In this document: positions 34,401 through 45,797 of the stretch, piece by piece
Layout of the letters: every line of letters starts with the position of its first letter
Position numbering within the stretch: the first letter of the stretch is position 1
From: Aspidapion aeneum
Taxonomy: Eukaryota > Arthropoda > Insecta > Coleoptera > Brentidae
Direction: 5' to 3'
Assembly: GCA_963576565.1 (NCBI GenBank)
Contig: OY755045.1
Span: 38,646,667-38,710,666 of the forward strand
Length of the DNA: 64,000 bases
Notes under the pieces: model-generated
The model's database searches: none
What the model was told of the DNA's origin: nothing
What the model saw: the letters and a program-made list of their open reading frames with translations, nothing else
Made by a program: the position numbers and the translations under genes

Positions 34401-34974
34401 TGTTATACTAATTCGGGTCACTTTATCTAAATAATAATATATTTAAAAAAATTAAAATTTTAAGATAGTATTTTTCAGGTCTTCCAAAATGTTGCCAAAT
34501 TTTTTTTGACATTTACCAATGCTTCCAAAACTTTTTAAATCTTTTCGAGACATTTCAATAATATTTCTTACTTAAAAAAAAAATGAATTTAAGGTAGAAT
34601 TTCACGAAACGTTTCAATTAATTTGACTTATAAAATTTTCAGTTTTTCTTGTATATTTTCAGACTTTTCAATAACGGAGAGACCTTTCCAGAAATATTAC
34701 AAACTTTTTAGGCATTTTCTGGAAATTTACAGACTTTTCTAGAATTTATTTCGGTTATCGAGGCTCTCAGACTTTTTGCTATTTTTTCTCGTACAGTTCC
34801 TAATTGTATAAAAATATTTTTTTTCAAATCCCATTGGCTATTATTGTCCATTATTCTAATCTTTACTTAAAGCTGTTTAACTTTAAAAATAGAAAAGCTA
34901 AACTTAAGTTTAGGGAAATTTGTACAAGTTTAATATTACACACTATCAATATTTTAAAACAAGTTACCTACAGA
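31403..34974. other. Unassigned AT-rich sequence
   Basis: No gene recognised. A GC-richer patch at about 32,940-33,160 is open in one forward frame for about 61 codons (AEKETLKAYEIRHG and onward). It is also open on the minus strand, so I give it no function. A tRNA B-box-like GGTTCGAATCTC occurs on the minus strand near 33,492, without a good A box. A hAT-MITE-like solo end is at 34,176-34,206. Confidence 0.4.
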
Positions 34975-37203
34975 CCCAACTAACATTTAAAGTTCTCGCG
35001 ACGACACCCTCACCAGTAAAGATTTCTAAAAAGTAACCGCAACGTACTTCCGCTACGTCTCAGAATACCATTTAGCGACGTGGTAGTTCCCTAAGTGGGG
35101 AACCAATTTCCGGTTATTACTACTAAGCTACGTATTTAAAGTCACTGTAGTAACAACTACACTACGAAGTCGCACCCAAGTATCTACTACGTCGTAAAGG
35201 CTGCTTTTTTTCCTTAATGGCGTAAAAGTAGGGATGTAGTTGTTAATAATATCATCGTTTCTTTTTGGTAGAATTACAGCAAACAAACTGGCTAAGTGTT
35301 TTTAGTTTGGTTATGGCTATAATATGTACTATGTTATCTAAAAGTTTGAGAATTTACTAGCTGAGGACCAATAGTCAACTGCGACGCAAATTCTTATCTG
35401 AAACATGCATCATATTTATTGCAAAAAACTGACACGTTTGTAAAATTGAGCCATTTTCTAGTAGCTGATGGAATTTTTTTCTTGTGGTTTTTGAGGTTAT
35501 GTTTTCTTAATCGGCAGTTCGCTCCAACAAATGGTGTTTAATATGAACAAAACGAAAATAAAATAATTTTCTACTTGCAAAAAAAACATGGCGTCTCAAA
35601 CAATATTCCTTAATATTCTACTTTTATGTCAGTGTTCCCTTTTAGTTTTAAATAGCATACTCGAATTTCTACTCTTCCGTTACGGCAACGTATTATTCCC
35701 TAGCTTCCGCCACTATAAAAACATCTTCACAGTAGTAGGGACCATGCGATAAGCAATATCACTACCCTTAAGTTATTGGGGTGAGGCCAATTGCCATTTC
35801 TCATTTTTGTCAACAACAATGCATAATTGTGGTTTTTGAAGGCCAATTGCCATTTCTCATTTTTGTCAACAACAATGCATAATTCTGGTTTTTGATGCGG
35901 TGTTCTATGTTCTGTAGTATCGTGGTTTTGTGAGTTTCCGTTGATGTAAATGATGAAAATGCGCCTCGTTGTTGTAAATTATGAATCTGCAATATTGCAT
36001 CCTATTACAGGTTTGTTTACACATTTTAGTTTACATTTTGTACTTTCGGGGGTGCCACTTACCGGGAGAATGCGTTAAGAAAATCAATGAAAATATTGTA
36101 TTATGAAAACTTATACAAATATTGTATTAGAAACCGAAATAAATATTGTGATTTATTTTACAAGAAACTAATCAAGCAAGGTCTATCTAGAAAGTGTTAT
36201 CAAGGAGCTAAAAGAAGAATAATATTTTTATAAATTTAAGTAAATAGTATTTTGTTTCAGTTCGAGTCACGACCGAGGCTCAGAAAACTTTTATTTTTTG
36301 ATTTTTCGCTCTTTAATTTTACCATTTTTCATCTCTGGTTTGGAATTTTTGTTTACGGTTTTGAGAAAAACCTTGCTTGAATTCTTGCACTTTGTTAAGT
36401 TGTATTTTTTTATTGTTTATCCTATATCCCATACTATATTATTAAGAAATATTTGTTAAATATTGGATGGTGTCCATGTGAAGTTGTATTTTAATTAGGA
36501 TAAAAAGAAACAAAATACAGAAATGGTATATGGTACTGATGATGGTTCAATGCAAAACTGGTCTACTTGAAAAGAAAAGACCGATTTGAACACTTTTTTC
36601 TATGTTTTGTTTCTTTTTATCTTGATTTTAACACAAAAGTAGGGTTAAGAATGCGCACGATGAAGATGCGGCTTCAAAAAGTCTACGTTTCCAAATTAGA
36701 AACAGGATGTAGCGTCTACTTTTAAAAGATCGACACTAAAAAAAAGTCAAAGTATTTACGGCTTTTAAGTTGTTGCAAAAAGTTATTTTCTCTACATTAT
36801 TACATCATATGTTACTATGATGACCCAAACTTTTGTGGTAAAAATTAAAGTTAATAATGTAGTTGTCGGATACACTTGTTTGCGACTTCAATGAAGACTA
36901 ACTTTCTAGTGGTAATTAAGTAACAAACAAAAGTCAAGGCGAATACGAAATAACGACTAAAAAGATAGTTAAACTTTGACAACGTCCTATCGTAGTAGAC
37001 AAGACTATCAGAATAGACTATCAATAAATAATCCTAAAAAGTGGTTTAGAAGGTCGTTTTTACGAAAGCTCTACCTTTTCGTGATACTAGATTGTAGATA
37101 GAATTAAAAAGTGGCGAATTTTTGTTGGGATCACCACATTTCTACCATAAGATAGTAGCAAAGTCCTTGGAGCGTGTAGCCGCTACTATAATTGTTAGTT
37201 CAG
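34975..37203. mobile_element. Unclassified TIR element 'Y', copy 2 (longer)
   Basis: The left end is CCCAACTAACATTTAAAGT (34,975). The right end is ACTATAATTGTTAGTT followed by CAG rather than GGG (about 37,203). The first roughly 300 bp and the last roughly 450 bp follow copy 1 closely. The middle is about 1 kb longer, including a 56-bp tandem duplication. No transposase was recognised, so the extra length looks like insertions rather than a coding region. Confidence 0.75.
35785..35896. repeat. 56-bp tandem duplication inside Y copy 2
   Basis: GGCCAATTGCCATTTCTCAT and the following 36 bp occur twice in a row (35,785-35,840 and 35,841-35,896) with one visible difference. Confidence 0.9.
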
Positions 37204-37687
37204 GAGTGAGAAAAAAATAAAATAAAAAAATTTCAATTTTATTAAATAGTTTAAGTCAAATGTTAAAAAGACTAGGTCTTTTTAAATCTTGTAGTATAGT
37301 AGATCAAATGATTTAACGTATTTTTTTTCTTTTGGCTTTTTTAAAAAAGTTAGTTTTCGAGTAAATCGAACAAAACTGATTTTTAGGAACCAAATGTCCT
37401 TATATCTAGCGAAGTTCAAGGGGGATTTTGGCGGAGGATATGTGGAGATATTTTTTGAGAGGTTTGAGGCTTTTTTCACCACATCTTGCGGTTGCTTTTA
37501 AGTTTTAATATAAAAGAAAAATTGTAGCAACACTTCTGAGACCTATTTTTTCTTCTCGAGTATTGGCTCAATAAACTAGAAATATTATCTGTTCTGTAGG
37601 TGTTCTGTTGCAGAAGTTGGATACAATTTGTTAACGCGTTGTGGAGCTGTGCCTTTTACAAAAATTTAAAAAGAGGTAGCCAGGCAG
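37204..37687. other. Unassigned AT-rich sequence
   Basis: It becomes GC-richer after about 37,600, just before the hairpin and the mariner relic. No known protein was recognised. Confidence 0.4.
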
Positions 37688-37721
37688 TGTATCAGGCCAT
37701 ATATTTCTGGCCTGATACACT
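37688..37721. repeat. Perfect 12-bp hairpin GTGTATCAGGCC/GGCCTGATACAC
   Basis: The stem arms flank a 10-nt loop (ATATATTTCT). It lies about 150 bp upstream of the mariner relic. The stem is too short for a typical pre-miRNA. It could be transposon-derived. Confidence 0.8.
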
Positions 37722-37863
37722 TCAGGGAAACATCTGGCAACATGAAACATATCAGCTGAGGTCGTTACCTCTGGTTTCTCAGAATCCCGAGCAGCTCGCC
37801 TATCCAACTTTTTGCTGCTCAGTGGCAGCCAATAGAATAACAGTGTTCACGCACGGAACTATA

Positions 37864-38425
37864 GTATCGGAGTGTCATAAAATTTATTTACAAGGAAGGA
37901 AATGCACCTGCGGCGATCAAAGAGCGGTTGGATGGAGTATATGTTGACGCCTCTACAGCACAGTAAAAAATTGGGTAAAAGAGTTACGATTTGGGAGAGA
38001 ATCCATTGAAGATGGAGTTCGGCCATTGGAAGTGCTTAGGCCAGAAATAATTTATCTTGTTGAGAAAGAAGTCTGTCACGACCGGCGCGGCGCGACGGTT
38101 CAAAAACAAGAAAGGGTGAGATGCACATCTGAATTTTTGAAGTTGTGTGGTTGTTACAGGAGATGAAACTATGATCCTTTATTGTGATCAAAAAAGCAAA
38201 ATTGAGTCGATAGAATGATGCTATAAATGTGAGGCACCCCCAGAAAGGCAAAAGTGCAACAATCATCCCAGAAGATACCACCATACATGTGCACAATGTT
38301 TTAGGATTCGAAGGGCATTCTACTGGTCGATTTCAAGGAACGTAATACCACAATAAATGGGGCCTATTATGATTCCCTTTTGCATAAACTGAAAGAAAAT
38401 AAACTGCTTCAAGAAAGTTAGGGAT
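37864..38425 (+). pseudogene. mariner-family transposase relic
   Basis: Pieces in three frames follow the mariner transposase order. The N-terminal helix-turn-helix part reads FIYKEGNAPAAIKERLDGVY. After a frameshift, YSTVKNWVKELRFGRESIED follows (about 37,955-38,015), then a deletion. Next come TGDETMILYCDQKSKIESIE (first catalytic Asp at 38,162-38,164), then CEAPPERQKC, and frames corresponding to the FWDSEG..LLVDF..RGTTINGAYY region near 38,300-38,380. The second and third catalytic residues are lost. It is inactive, and its terminal repeats were not found. A Tc1 relic lies just downstream in opposite orientation. Confidence 0.8.
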
Positions 38426-38592
38426 ATTAGGATTTTTTGGAAAAAACAACTTGCAAAATTTTTCGAAATGCGAACTCAAATTTTATTAAATTGTTGATAA
38501 AAACAACATAATTTCAAATTCCTGTGGTAAGTAAAATTAAAGAAATCTCCTAAAAATGTATACAGCCGGAAACAAAAAATTCAAAAAATCCC

Positions 38593-39607
38593 TTAATATG
38601 TTGTATGACCACCATGTACGTCAACTACAGTCTTCTTGGCATACTCTCTATAAGGGTGCTAAATACTTCTTGAGGAATTTGATTCCAAAGCTGTGGCATA
38701 AAGGCTCTTAGCTGCACAAGATACTCAACAGGCGGCTGATGAGCATCTAATGCCTTCTGTAGTTCATCCCAGCCATGCTCAATGCAATTCAGGTCTGGCG
38801 AGTTCGGTGGAATTGGCAAATGAGGAATTCCATTCTCTACAAGTGAATTTAGAACTTTGCGACATCGGCGCGGTCTTGCATTGTCATCCAGGAAAATAAT
38901 ATCTGGACCAATAGAAGCATGAAAATTTGGCAACGCTGCCTCAACATTATTTTCTTGATATTACCTGCCATTCATGTTACCCTGGCAAATGTAAAGGTCT
39001 GTACGCCCATCGAAACAGATTCCACTCCATACCATTATTGAGCCCCCTCGATAGGGTGAACTTGTTGGATAGCGCGCCGACTTCTTGGGATATTTGGCAT
39101 TGTCTACACTTGAACTCTACGACTATCTGAATATCTTCCATAACTGGACTCATCTGTAAACAATACGAACCTCTATTCATTTCGCCAGTGAAAACGTTCT
39201 CTTGCCCATTCTAATCTTTGTCTTTTCTGTTCGGGAGTAAGTGGAACCCTCCTGAGAAGACGACGTGATCTCAGCCCAACGTTTTTCAATCGAGTTGGGA
39301 TCGATTCAATTGACAGCTGGATGTTGGTGGCGTTTTGAAATCTTCGAGATACCTGTCGGCATGTCGATAAAGGCTCTCTTCTGACACTAAGGGTTATAAA
39401 TCGATCTTGGGCTTGTGTTGTTTTTTTAGGGCGACCACTTCTAGGCCTTTCTGCAACAGTTTGAGTTTCATTAAATCTGTTCCACAATCGACTGAATATA
39501 CTTTGTGATACGTTAAAAGTTTGCGCAACTTGTCGCTGTGTTTGGCCTGCCTGCAGCTTGCCAATGGCTCTATTAGCTTGATCAAGTGTCAGTTTACGTC
39601 TCACCAA
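38593..39607 (-). pseudogene. Tc1-like DD34E transposase pseudogene
   Basis: It starts at 39,607 with MVRRKLTLDQANRAIGKLQA, a paired-like helix-turn-helix (RQVAQTFNVSQSIFSRLWNR), the AT-hook-like RPRSGRPKK and the second helix-turn-helix up to WARERFHWRNE. A TAG then interrupts. The frame continues RFVLFTDESSY with the first catalytic Asp. After a frameshift comes GGSIMVWSGICFDGR, a further stop, and FLDDNARPRR (second Asp). NSPDLNCIEHGWDEL holds the Glu exactly 34 residues after that Asp, making it DD34E. A last frameshift leads to the family-typical GGHTTY end and TAA (38,593-38,595). Total length fits about 335 residues. It has several stops and frameshifts but is otherwise complete. I did not find clear terminal repeats. 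Confidence 0.92.
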
Positions 39608-41269
39608 TATAATTTAAAAAAAATAAAACTAAGATAAAAAAAATGCAACTGAAACGAAATGAAATAAAAAATCATGAAAATACGGTTTTAGGTTTAATCT
39701 CACAAAAAATTATCTTCACGTTTTTTTTTTCATTTTATCACATTTTTTGCTGTTGCACGAGAATGCCCCTGTACACACAGCGGTTATTGCCAAGGGTGCC
39801 ATTTATGACTGTAGCTTCACTGAACTAGACCCATCTGGACCTGGCCCCAAGTGATTACTATCTGTTCAGAAATTTGAAAAAATGTTTACGGGGAAGCAGT
39901 TTTATGTCACTTTAAATAGAAAGAAAAAGATAATTTTTTAAGGGTATTGAAATGCTTATTCCTAGATCTAAAAGGTGTATCGCAGTAAAGGGTTAGAATA
40001 CATTTCGTTTTTCTTAGACCCCTAGAGCACCGTTTTCGAGTTCGTGAAAATTAGAAAAAAATTGTTGCCAAAAAAAATAACGAAACATTTATCCAGCATT
40101 TGACCTAGTGACCCCAACAGCTATGGCATGAAGTTGAAGCTGTTTAAACCCGGTCAGTATTATATCTATACAGCTAGCGGTTAAGATAACATTGGGCAAC
40201 GTAGCTGCTCTCCAGTGTTATGCCAATTAATTTAATTTACAGTGCTAATTAAGTGGGTCAACCCACGTACAATTTATACATACAGCGTGTGATAACGAAA
40301 CCCAAACAAAACTGTCGTCGGGTATAAAAAGTAGAATTTAAAAAAAATTCTTAGACACGATAATTAAGTTTATAGTGAGAAGCCCATGGTATTGCTATCC
40401 CGTGTGTGTGTGACATGGGCGGCGGTAGATATACTCATGAAAATTATTTCATTTAATTATGGCGTAAACTAAAGAAATAAAAATAGATAATAAAACTTTC
40501 TATTCCTATACCAGAAACGACACTGATTTATTTTCTAACTCTGCATACTGTCAACTAAAGGGGTCCCGCAAAGAACACCTGAAAGCAATTATAAGCGCAT
40601 CTCAAAAAAATCTGCCAATCAGGTGCCGTCTACCCACCTGTGCTGGGTCGGTCAGATAACAAATACTTTGTGCTCGGCCCGCAAGGAGCGCGCCTGTCGG
40701 TAGGATTGAAATTATACCAGGAAGATTTTATATGAATTTGGATAACTTTTGAAGGGCAGATTGAAGCAAAATTTCATGAAATCGATAGAACCCCGTATTA
40801 GGAGCATTACAGGTGACTTTGCAAAAACTATAATAGATCACACACTCAAGTCACCAGGTGTTTGTCCTCAATTTGAGTAGGAGGGCCGGTGTGACGTCAG
40901 ATGTTTTCCTGGAACAAAGAGAAGAGATTTTTTTCATAACTTTTTCAAACTTTGGCTTATAACTTTTGCAAAATTTGTTTTATACACAACCCCCACCCTT
41001 TTTTTTAAATTAAAATGTATTTTGTTTAACTCCAGACTCAATTATCTTTCGTTTGATATCACACATATTTTGTTTAACTCCAGACTCAATAACCTTTCGT
41101 TTGATATCACACACGCCATATTTTCACATAAACTCTAATTTTTGAAATCTACTCCCACCCTTTCATTTGGCTTGCGTTCGGTGGATTTTGTTCATTTTTA
41201 AGTGGGACCATCACGACCTAAGACCCAGCCTAGGTACTAAATTTCATTCAAATCGGGCAAGCGGTTTTT
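39608..41269. other. Unassigned; 48-bp tandem duplication at 41,018-41,113
   Basis: TATTTTGTTTAACTCCAGAC and the rest of a 48-bp unit occur twice. GTCACCAGGTGTTTGTCCTC near 40,853 recurs as GTCACCAGGTGTTTACCTTA near 41,901, bracketing the LINE tail below. The roughly 40,720-41,290 stretch, ending in GTTTTTGAGTTATGCGGGTT before a microsatellite, looks like a transposon tail common in insect genomes. I cannot name it. Confidence 0.45.
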
Positions 41270-41290
41270 GAGTTATGCGGGTTGGTCATT

Positions 41291-41336
41291 ACAGACAGAC
41301 ATACAGGCAGACAGACAGACATACAGACAGACGGCG
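41291..41336. repeat. CAGA microsatellite
   Basis: A (CAGA)n tract of about 40 bp with a few CATA variants. Confidence 0.9.
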
Positions 41337-41394
41337 CAACAAAAAAGTTGCAAAATCATCTGAAATGCAAAGATATATAATTTGAAATCGGAGA

Positions 41395-41765
41395 ACACGA
41401 AGAGAGGTGGGAGCCATATTGGGAGTCCTAACCGGACACCTGGCAAAGATGAGAGTGAAGGAGGACGCGACGTGCGAGCGATGTTGGGCCGAGGACTAGA
41501 CCTCGGCGCATTTCCTCTCATCATGTGAAGCATACAAGGAGGCAAGAAGAGAGGTATTCGAAGAGGAAGCCTTTGAGACGGAGGACCTTCTGAATCTGAG
41601 GTGGCCCGATATTCTGGCCTTTGTACAGAAGACGGGCAGATTCCTTAGCGAATGAAGGACGCAGTAGGGGCGATGCACGAGGGGTTGGCGAAAAGGGCGC
41701 TTCATGTGCCTAGTCGCCAGGCCCAGAGCCTACCCCACACACTACTAGTACTATCACTACTAAAT
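41395..41765 (+). pseudogene. C-terminal end of a non-LTR retrotransposon (RNase H tail and CxxC finger)
   Basis: The frame from 41,398 reads RREVGAILGVLTGHLAKM, the end of the RNase H-like region found in R1/Jockey/LOA-type LINEs. A CERCWAED*TSAHFLSSC segment follows, forming a C-x2-C...H-x4-C finger. It ends LLNLRWPDILAFVQKTGRFLSE and TGA (41,653-41,655). One in-frame TAG interrupts the finger. A short 3' untranslated part ends in repeated ACTA-type triplets (about 41,740-41,765), typical of LINE 3' tails. Only the last roughly 90 codons remain, a 5'-truncated dead copy. Confidence 0.8.
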
Positions 41766-42080
41766 CGGAGCAACTTTTTTTCTCGAAAAAATTAGGATCA
41801 CCATAGCTCACACTACAATAGCATAGCAGTAGTGTGAGCTAAAATAAAAAATAGGAGGTTTTACCCCAGATCGATCGGTTATGGATCCCTCAATTTTCAG
41901 TCACCAGGTGTTTACCTTAAATTTAAGTAAGACGTGATAAATCTAAGAATGCGATTTTTTCCATGTTTTTTGACAAGTTTTTGCTTTTAATAGAACAACA
42001 ATTTAACTGTCGTTTTAATAAGCTTTGTATCTTAAGAACTAAAAATTATATTGATTATTTTTATTATCTCCTTTTTTCCC

Positions 42081-42521
42081 ATATACATAATATTCCAATA
42101 CTCACTGGTAACTGCCAATTCATGATGCAAACATGAGGGCCTTGAGGTCTTTAAGCAAAAAAGACCTGATTGGTTGCTTTCACAGACATATGCATATTAT
42201 TTCCATATAGAACGTATTATTGCAATACCTACGGTACCTTACGATGCAGAATGCAAACATATTTGAAATAGCAATTTCTATCTCTCTATCCTCTTTGTGG
42301 TCCTTAAGATAAAATGTCCTGGTTGGTTATACTTTTACGCATGAATATTCTTTTATTCTTGTATTATTTACGTCAAATCATCGGCGTATACAGTTGACAA
42401 AAGCTCTATCTATGTAAATTTGGTATCTGTGTATTTTTCGTACCTTTATTTCTGAATGTTTGCATCAAACGCCAACCATTGTGTAAATAGGTAACAGGGA
42501 GTATTGGAATATTACGTATAT
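42081..42521. mobile_element. Foldback MITE with CATATACATAATATTCC ends
   Basis: The left arm CATATACATAATATTCCAAT...ATGATGCAAACAT pairs with the right arm ATGTTTGCATCAAACG...TATTGGAATATTACGTATATG. Arms are about 65 bp with several mismatches. The interior contains AAGACCTGATTGGTTG-type direct repeats. There is no coding capacity. It abuts W copy 3. Confidence 0.7.
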
Positions 42522-42539
42522 GTTTTTCCCCGGCACCAC

Positions 42540-43170
42540 GGAAATATGAGGCATACCCATGCATTCTCATTTAATTCTTAATGTTCCTTTTTCGGGTAGG
42601 CGGGATTTTGGTTACTGCGCATGCGTTAGTTTTGATGGTTTTGGAACATACTCCATTACGTCACTACATTATTTGACAATTGTCAAAAATTAAGGGTTAA
42701 GTTGATTGGGTGAAAATTTATCAAATTGTGGATTAAAACTGTAGTTTTTCTAAAATTAATTGTGCAGATTTATTGTGGACACCATAAAGAGTGTTTAATG
42801 GCATCTCTAAACCAATCTTAACTTAATTAACAAATAATTATAAAGAAAAATACAAATACCCACCTATGAAATGGCACTCCCTTGCTTCTCCCGGACATTT
42901 TTCCACAATCCGCACGTGTTTTACGTGAATTTTTCACAGAAAAAAGCGTACTTTTACACGACAAACGCAAAACGCCGCAAAATATAAATAAAAAACAAAT
43001 ATGGCGTTCAGCCACACAAACCAACTGTCTGTCAACGTGACAAAACACATGCATGCGCACTTAAAAGTTTGCGTCTGCGAATTTAAATTTGCCATTGTTT
43101 TCAAAGCAAGCTATGAGTGCTTCACTTTTTGATTTTTTTAACATCTATTTATGCTCTAACGTATTTGGTT
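42540..43170 (+). mobile_element. TIR family 'W', copy 3
   Basis: It follows copies 1 and 2 from AGGCATACCCATGCATTCTC through CTTTTTCGGGTAGGCGGGAT to AGCAAGCTATGAGTGCTTCA. It ends in the intact right terminal repeat TATTTATGCTCTAACGTAT (43,147-43,165). The left terminal repeat is lost. Confidence 0.75.
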
Positions 43171-43236
43171 TAGGTGTACGGTAACGTCACCAAAGTTGAA
43201 GTTCGTGGCCCGTTGTCATTAAACTGGGGTAGAGTC

Positions 43237-43350
43237 CAGAGTGCCTGTATGTTGACATAGAGTCCCTGTATGTTGACATATTTGTACAGAGTCCCTATAT
43301 GTTGACATATTTGAATATTATCTATATATGTAAACATACAGGGAACCTAA
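43237..43350. repeat. ~26-bp tandem repeat derived from a hAT-MITE end
   Basis: AGAGTCCCTGTATGTTGACA and close variants occur three to four times in a row, followed by an inverted remnant (GTAAACATACAGGGAACC). The unit matches the ends of the MITE at 45,202. Confidence 0.75.
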
Positions 43351-44110
43351 ACTGGGGCAACTGTAATAATTCTTTTTTTGTTGGTATGGTGTTTTCCTTT
43401 TTTTAATTTTGATGATTTATAGCGAAAAGCGGTTTATCTTATATTCAAATTTTCTCTCAAGTCTCAAGACACTCTATCATTCATAAAAAAGAACATAAAG
43501 CAGGTATGTGCATGCCTCATGTGCCTCCATTCTACACAGTTTTGACATAAACGAGCTCGAGCTTATGATTTAGCGCCTTTATTTACAATAATCCATATTC
43601 TGCCAATAAACCGTGCACTATCGTATTCGAATATGCCCGTATTCTCTTGTGCCAGAAATGCATAATATTATCGATAAGCTGTTTTCCAGACAAACCAGAG
43701 AATACCTACGAAAAACTGGAGACTAGATTAATATAATGGATATGTATGTATGTCCCCCATAGATACAGAAAAATAATTTATAATGTATATATTTATTTAA
43801 TAATCTCTCTGTTAAGACTAGAAAGTTTTTCAAAAGTATCTGCCTATAAGGTGACACTTTCCGTGCTTCTTGGTTGGTTTCAAAAAACAAAATTTCTTTA
43901 CAACTGCCAAAGAGAGTTGCTCTCTTCTCTGATAAAACAACTGTTAAAATTTATCGATCTCTATACGAAGAACTAGAGGAAATTTAGCGTATTCAATGTT
44001 TTGTGTGAAACTCGTAGACATGATGATGATTCAGTAGAAACAAAATTTTGGACTTCTGTTGTCTTTGGATGTTCTTGTCAAACGAATAGACAAAAACATT
44101 CAAACCACTG
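43351..44110. other. Unassigned sequence
   Basis: No gene recognised. An open stretch at 43,746-43,976 has no known domain and no family support. Confidence 0.35.
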
Positions 44111-44112
44111 TA

Positions 44113-44505
44113 AACAGGATGTCTCAAAAATATACCGATAAACTGTAAGGGGTGGTAGAGACCATCAAAACAAACATTTTTTTGTCTTGTCGATATGCCC
44201 GCAAATGAGCCGTTTGGGCTCTAGAGCAAAACTACTGTTTTTGTTACTTTTTTTTTGTTGCAGCAAATGGTCAAGATTTTGAACAATTATTGTAAACAAA
44301 AATTAATTTGTTAATAAAGAAAATAATGAATACCTGCATTATAAACAGCAATTTAATTAATGCGTAAAATACAAGTATCAAAAACAGTTTTTTTGCTCTA
44401 GAGCCCAAACGGCTCATTTACGGACATACGTTTAATGAACAAAAAATGTTGGCCGTGGACTCTACCACACCTTGCAGATAATCGGTACATTTTTGGGACA
44501 CCCTG
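44113..44505. mobile_element. TA-type foldback MITE with ACAGGGTGTCCC ends
   Basis: The left arm ACAGGATGTCTCAAAAATAT and onward pairs with the right arm ending ATTTTTGGGACACCCTGT. Pairing extends over about 110 bp to GAGCCGTTTGGGCTCTAGAG and CTCTAGAGCCCAAACGGCTC. TA follows the right end (44,505-44,506). The TA next to the left end is displaced or mutated. Non-coding. Confidence 0.8.
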
Positions 44506-44819
44506 TATAGGAAACCTCCACACACGGGACAGAACCTTCATTTTTAGTCTAAATCATTTTGTTGCTACAAAACAAGGCGTTGTATGAAGTTTGTATTTAG
44601 GAGCTGCAAAAAAATTCACAATATTAAAAAGGACTTACAACTGAAAAATTAATAGGCTCAACGATCTCTAAAATTAAAAACAAACCAAATGTAGCAAATT
44701 CTCAAAATAATAATCCGTTGAGTTTATTAATATTCCATTTGTTCAAATGATTTTAGAAAACATAAGATGAATAGCCAAATACTATAGTATTAAAACAGTA
44801 TTTTCGTTGGAAAATACAA

Positions 44820-45160
44820 TAAGAAGTTTTGTAACTAAAACAAAACTAGAAAATCCCTCAAATAATAAGGAATGTACTTACTAAATTCCGTGTGAGTGTG
44901 GTAAATAACATGTAGGTGAAACGAAACGCACTCTTAAGGTTAGAGTAAATAAAGATATAAAAGGTACCCAATTAGCTAAAGCTAAAGTTTTGCATAAAGA
45001 GTCGCATTGGCGCAAACGAAAGTTTATTGAAGCTGCATTTATAATGCAAAATAAAGAAGTTTTAACTCAACCAAGTACGGACATACCAAACATTTGGAAA
45101 TCACTCCTTAAGGAAAACAAGCGTCTTAGGAATAAAAAGGGAGCGGACCGTCACATCTAA
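44820..45160 (+). pseudogene. Second Penelope-like GIY-YIG remnant
   Basis: In frame with a TAA at 45,158-45,160, the sequence reads TY*IPCECGK*HVGETKRTLKVRV, then LHKESHWRKRKFIEAAFIMQ and IPNIWKSLL. This corresponds to the GVYKIPCxCG...YVGETKR signature of PLE endonucleases and the conserved downstream E and W residues. Two stops fall inside the GIY-YIG core, and part of the helix after KVRV is deleted. It is a dead, diverged copy, clearly a different PLE lineage from the one at position 1. Confidence 0.8.
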
Positions 45161-45201
45161 CTGCACACCAAGTAGTATAAGTAGTAGCCTGTAGTTTCCA
45201 C

Positions 45202-45229
45202 TAGAGACCCTGTATGTATGACATATATT

Positions 45230-45267
<38 letters not shown>

Positions 45268-45299
45268 TATTTACATATGTCATACATACAGGGTCTCTA
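45202..45299. mobile_element. 98-bp hAT-type MITE with 8-bp target duplication
   Basis: The ends are TAGAGACCCTGTATGTATGA and its inverted copy, perfect for about 25 bp. The centre is an A run plus (AT)n. GTTTCCAC flanks both sides exactly (45,194-45,201 and 45,300-45,307). An 8-bp duplication with a TAGAG-type end is the hAT signature. Being nearly a pure hairpin, it probably amplified recently. Confidence 0.9.
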
Positions 45300-45307
45300 G
45301 TTTCCAC

Positions 45308-45797
45308 TTGAAAACGGTTAGGGATATTTATTAAGCGAGACGTCGTGTTTTGGGGTGTTTCGGGATGTTTTGGGTATTTCTTAGGAAGAAAAGACTTAAT
45401 AAATCCTTATATCTCTAAAATTTCAATTACTTAGTGATAGAGCTGCTTAAAAGACATAAACAGTCGTATGCACGATGCATTAATGCCATAGAGCGTCAGA
45501 TGTCTACTCCGATATTGTTTTGCACGTAGAGAATTAATTTCCTTTACAGTGGATAATATTAATGTACAATGGACAGCAGGCACGTAGACAGGTTTTCATT
45601 CTGGGGGGGATACTACCATATAGAAAAAGCTGTTATTCAGTGCCGGCTCATGAGGTTTTAGACAGGGTATACAGCGGCCGGCGCCGGCGTTGGCAAATCT
45701 GCCGAACGTGGAAGATTATAGGGGTACGCCCAATTTTTGTCTAAGACGTTAAAATCGTTAAAGAAATAATAAGGTCGAAACCCTGGTGACCAATATT
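45308..45797. other. Unassigned sequence
   Basis: It includes a GC-rich patch near 45,672-45,710 (GCGGCCGGCGCCGG). No gene was recognised. Confidence 0.4.

Noticed and set aside
37600..37947. 115-codon open frame upstream of the mariner relic as a separate gene
   Set aside because: Its end overlaps the mariner N-terminal region in a different frame, and the upstream residues match nothing I recognise.
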